Source: Pseudomonadales bacterium
GTDB taxonomy: Bacteria; Pseudomonadota; Gammaproteobacteria; Pseudomonadales; Pseudohongiellaceae
DNA length: 64,000 nucleotides
Assembly (NCBI GenBank): GCA_024234395.1
Contig: JACKOH010000004.1
Location: 1-64,000 of the forward strand
Direction of reading: 5' to 3'
Below, in pieces: positions 61,737 through 64,000 of the stretch. The translations under genes and the position numbers were made by a program. The notes below the pieces were generated by a model. It searched no databases. It saw only the letters and a list, made by a program, of their open reading frames with translations, and was not told the DNA's origin. How positions within the stretch are numbered: position 1 is the stretch's first letter; every line of letters starts with the position of its first letter.

Positions 61737-62261
61737 TTATTCAGCGCTCTGATCAGCTTTCCAGCGAACTTTGATGTATTTGCCTTTTCCCTTCGGCAGG
61801 TCTTTTCTGTCCTGGAGCTGGCATTCAAACCCAAAAGAATAATCGATTTTGACAAGCAGAACCTTATTGAAGTTACCCGCACGCTTCACCATGACAAGGT
61901 CTTTTTTCTTTCCCGGCGATATGGTTTTTATTTCAATCCAGTCCTTGCCCATCCTGCCGTCAGATCCGGCATGGCCCGGACTGTGACGTTTCAGGCCGAA
62001 CCGGAGTTCTGCGAATAGTTCGCCCAGTTCTCCCCATATCTGCAGGTACCTTCCAGTTTGCTCGTAATAACTCTGTGCAGTGTTTACCAGATCCTGAAAT
62101 ATTTCGGCTACCTCCTGATCAGCCTCCGGAAATTCCTGTTTAATATCTCGTAGTGTTAATTGTCTGTTGATCCAATCCCAGCTGGTCCATTCACCATCTT
62201 CGTAAATGGCATCGGAATAGTGTTCGATCTTCCTTCCTGTTCCGGAGCAGTACATTGCCAC
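61737..62261 (-). CDS. DUF6998-like protein, possible PD-(D/E)XK fold
   Basis: 174 residues. A helical N-terminal half (WDWINRQLTLRDIKQEF, EIFQDLVNTAQSYYEQTG) is followed by LGELFAELRFGLKRHSPGHAGSDGRMGKDWIEIKTISP and VKRAGNFNKVLLVKID. The D-WxEIKT pattern resembles the ExK of restriction-type nucleases and is close to DUF6998 in my recollection. Lies in the conflict island, 240 bases after the leftward DUF3883 gene. Possibly a restriction or DNA-recognition protein; no catalytic claim is certain. Confidence 0.65.
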   Translation of the reverse strand: MAMYCSGTGRKIEHYSDAIYEDGEWTSWDWINRQLTLRDIKQEFPEADQEVAEIFQDLVNTAQSYYEQTGRYLQIWGELGELFAELRFGLKRHSPGHAGSDGRMGKDWIEIKTISPGKKKDLVMVKRAGNFNKVLLVKIDYSFGFECQLQDRKDLPKGKGKYIKVRWKADQSAE

Positions 62262-62505
62262 CTCATTACCGGTTGTAAAAATACACTGTTAAGGGATAGT
62301 TGCGTCGGTAGTTTAGGTTGGCAAGAAGCTGAGCTTTAAATTGTGAGCTACTTGCCATTTGGGGATACTATTCGCTCCCATTCCAACGTCTACTCAGGAT
62401 AATTCGGATTGCTGCAAATTCCACGTGTTAAACGGGAATGAGTTGGGGTTTACGGGACGCGCCAGGTATTCTGGTTGCTGGCTTATTTTTTTATATCAAG
62501 CGCTT

Positions 62506-63843
62506 TCAATGTGTATTCTGGCTGGTGAAGGCCGCACGATACAGCGTCGGTTGTAGCGTCACGAAGTCGTCGATTGCGCCTCTTAATTGAAACAGCCTAG
62601 CCTTTTCGCCGAACCTATAGACCCGATAGAGGCTGTAGCGCGTGGCCTGTTCACGTGAGAATGCCAATTCGTTGTCGGTGATAAGGAAAGGTAGTTCCTT
62701 CCCGCTGTTGGTGGTTTTCACTTCGATGAAGTGCTCCTCGTCGCGCACGATATCGCCCTCGACCTGAAAAGAGCGGATGTCGTAGCCAAGCCCATCGCCT
62801 TCGTCCTTGCTGCTCCAGGCGACTTCCTTTGCCAGGTCGCTGCGCCCTAGCTTTGCCAGCCGATACTTTTCGAATTCCAGCACGAATCGTTCTCCCGCTT
62901 CGCCGAGGCGGCGGTTTCTGGCTTCCCGCTCCACGTAGTTGGGCTTCCGCGCCAGGAAGCGGCGGTTGGACTTTGCGGCGGCGGCCAATCTTTCCGGCAA
63001 AACTGGGTCGAAGACAGTATCCCAGTTCGTTACGTAAGGCGTTTGCGTCGTGTCCTGGACCTCGTTGGTTGCAGAGATCGCATCGATGGCATTTTGGTGC
63101 GCTGCCAGGTAGGCCAGTACGACCTCTTTCAATTGCTGTTGGTAGTTGTACCGTGGCTTATACCCGGCAATGTAAGGGTAGCCCATCTCCACCAGCACAG
63201 CGCTGATGTTCTGGTGCTTGAACTCGACTGACCCTGATGAACGATTATTGAGTTTGGCCGCGAGCGCGCGGCGATGTTCGGTTTTGTTATAAGTCTCGCC
63301 GTTGAGCTCTTTGAACAGCATGGCAAAGTAATCGGCGACGCAGGCTTCGCATTCGAGCCAGTCCCAGCCATCGACTTCCAGCAGCTGTTGGCGAGTCTCG
63401 GTGGTGATGTCCAGGTTTTTGTGGAGCGCCGTCTTTAGCAGCTCCCGCACCACGTAATTGCCCAGCAATTCGAATAATTCGTCGTCCAGGTAGGCTAAGG
63501 CAATGGTTTGCTGAATGATGCCAGGGCCGCTTGCCGTGGTGAGTGCCTCATATTGGTCGGTTTGACCCGGTCGCACTTGATGGTGCCAGAAGCTTTCGCT
63601 ACGTAAGTGAAAGAAGGGTAGGTGGGGATTGTCGCGATCCTGCGGGCCTTTGAGCTGGTCGAAGTGTCTGGTGAAGGCGGTGGTCAGCTCGGCATTGTAG
63701 GGAATCCGGTTTTCTGTAATGACACCGGATTCGATCAGGTCCATGACGGCCAGCAGCATGGCAATCTTGTGCGGGCTAACATTGCCTCGTGATTTGTTGG
63801 GATTGAGGCGAGCAAAGGCGCTTTCGTACTGCAACAAACTCAT
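62506..63843 (-). CDS. DUF3883 putative restriction protein with sulfur-binding-like N-terminus
   Basis: About 445 residues. The N-terminal 100 residues ([35 protein letters not shown]) are like the DNA-binding N-terminal domain of ScoMcrA-type restriction proteins, some of which recognise phosphorothioate DNA. A middle segment ([35 protein letters not shown]) is shared with many HNH-type restriction proteins. The C-terminal domain ([21 protein letters not shown]) is DUF3883, a PD-(D/E)XK-like fold with D and ExK. The ATG at 63843 overlaps the stop of the HIT gene (ATGA). It replaces the usual HNH with DUF3883. Confidence 0.8.
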   Translation of the reverse strand: MSLLQYESAFARLNPNKSRGNVSPHKIAMLLAVMDLIESGVITENRIPYNAELTTAFTRHFDQLKGPQDRDNPHLPFFHLRSESFWHHQVRPGQTDQYEALTTASGPGIIQQTIALAYLDDELFELLGNYVVRELLKTALHKNLDITTETRQQLLEVDGWDWLECEACVADYFAMLFKELNGETYNKTEHRRALAAKLNNRSSGSVEFKHQNISAVLVEMGYPYIAGYKPRYNYQQQLKEVVLAYLAAHQNAIDAISATNEVQDTTQTPYVTNWDTVFDPVLPERLAAAAKSNRRFLARKPNYVEREARNRRLGEAGERFVLEFEKYRLAKLGRSDLAKEVAWSSKDEGDGLGYDIRSFQVEGDIVRDEEHFIEVKTTNSGKELPFLITDNELAFSREQATRYSLYRVYRFGEKARLFQLRGAIDDFVTLQPTLYRAAFTSQNTH

Positions 63844-64000
63844 TGCCTGTCGCTCCAATAATCCGCCTTGTCCGGAATCACCCAGCGCACACCACCACGA
63901 GGGTCACGTACGTCGCCTCGGTAGCGGGGGATGAGGTGAATGTGAAGATGATACACAGTTTGACCGGCGGCGGGGCCGTCGTTGATGCCGATGTTGTAGG
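63840..64000 (-). CDS. HIT family protein (partial, runs off the window)
   Basis: Only the C-terminal 50 or so residues are in the window. [19 protein letters not shown] contains the histidine triad HxHxH of the HIT nucleotide hydrolase/transferase family, followed by [15 protein letters not shown]. It overlaps the DUF3883 start by four bases, so both are probably made together. HIT enzymes hydrolyse nucleoside monophosphate derivatives; a link to the restriction protein is only inferred from position. Confidence 0.8.
   Translation of the reverse strand, partial: YNIGINDGPAAGQTVYHLHIHLIPRYRGDVRDPRGGVRWVIPDKADYWSDRQ

Noticed and set aside
1..64000. CRISPR array, tRNA, rRNA or prophage
   Set aside because: No regularly spaced repeats with unique spacers, no recognisable RNA gene and no integrase or phage structural genes were seen.

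Overview
The window looks like part of a chromosome from a free-living, probably marine, gammaproteobacterium. Evidence for this is the opgGH pair for osmoregulated periplasmic glucans, an hrpB-type helicase, a Fur-box-controlled TonB siderophore receptor, a DUF3391/HD-GYP regulator, and many secreted proteins of families common in marine Gammaproteobacteria. Base composition is moderately G+C rich. A patch at about 31.5-34.5 kb looks more A+T rich, and a patch at about 40.8-41.8 kb looks more G+C rich; both judgements are by eye. No rRNA, tRNA, CRISPR array or intact transposase was seen.

Layout. 0-7 kb: a compact cluster. A glycosyltransferase and a methyltransferase diverge from ribA, a stand-alone RibD-type reductase, a medium-chain dehydrogenase and a 6-pyruvoyl-tetrahydropterin-synthase homologue. 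These converge on a CDP-alcohol phosphatidyltransferase plus flippase-like membrane protein pair. The combination suggests an uncharacterised modified pyrimidine/pterin/flavin-like product or a conjugate of one. 7-11 kb: opgG, opgH and a YceI protein. 11-20 kb: secreted amidohydrolase, PQQ-type beta-propeller dehydrogenase, spondin-domain protein, a 45-residue membrane microprotein, a secreted protein of an unknown three-member family, and an HD-GYP protein followed by a DRR-repeat protein. 20-31 kb: siderophore receptor, DUF2779 nuclease-like protein, kynurenine formamidase-like hydrolase with kynureninase, an NHL propeller and a Vps62-like protein. 31-35 kb: a small sugar-transfer island (GT1-like, GT32-like, PhyH-like). 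35-43 kb: M28 peptidase, EamA transporter, two more members of the three-member secreted family, and an EEP-family hydrolase whose Shine-Dalgarno lies in a hairpin. 44-53 kb: hrpB, a SWIM zinc-finger protein, a Fic protein and a DUF3300 protein.

43-64 kb is also an accessory conflict/toxin-antitoxin island. Two near-duplicate AbiEi antitoxin genes, 17.6 kb apart, have lost their toxins. Between them lies an AbiEi gene translationally coupled to a chimeric gene. In the chimera, the N-terminal half of an AbiEii nucleotidyltransferase toxin is joined in frame to a complete TOTE-type primase-helicase. This is followed on the same strand by a 79-codon gene, an HTH gene and a class II-type Fic gene, the last three overlapping. 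Two copies of a 15-bp direct repeat bracket that downstream module. A HigBA-like pair with a frameshifted toxin, a DUF6998-like protein and a DUF3883 putative restriction protein with a HIT-family partner complete the island. The AbiEii-TOTE chimera and its operon are the best candidates for an undescribed system here.

Start codons were chosen from overlaps, Shine-Dalgarno matches and where recognisable domains begin. Functions rest on motif recognition without database searches.
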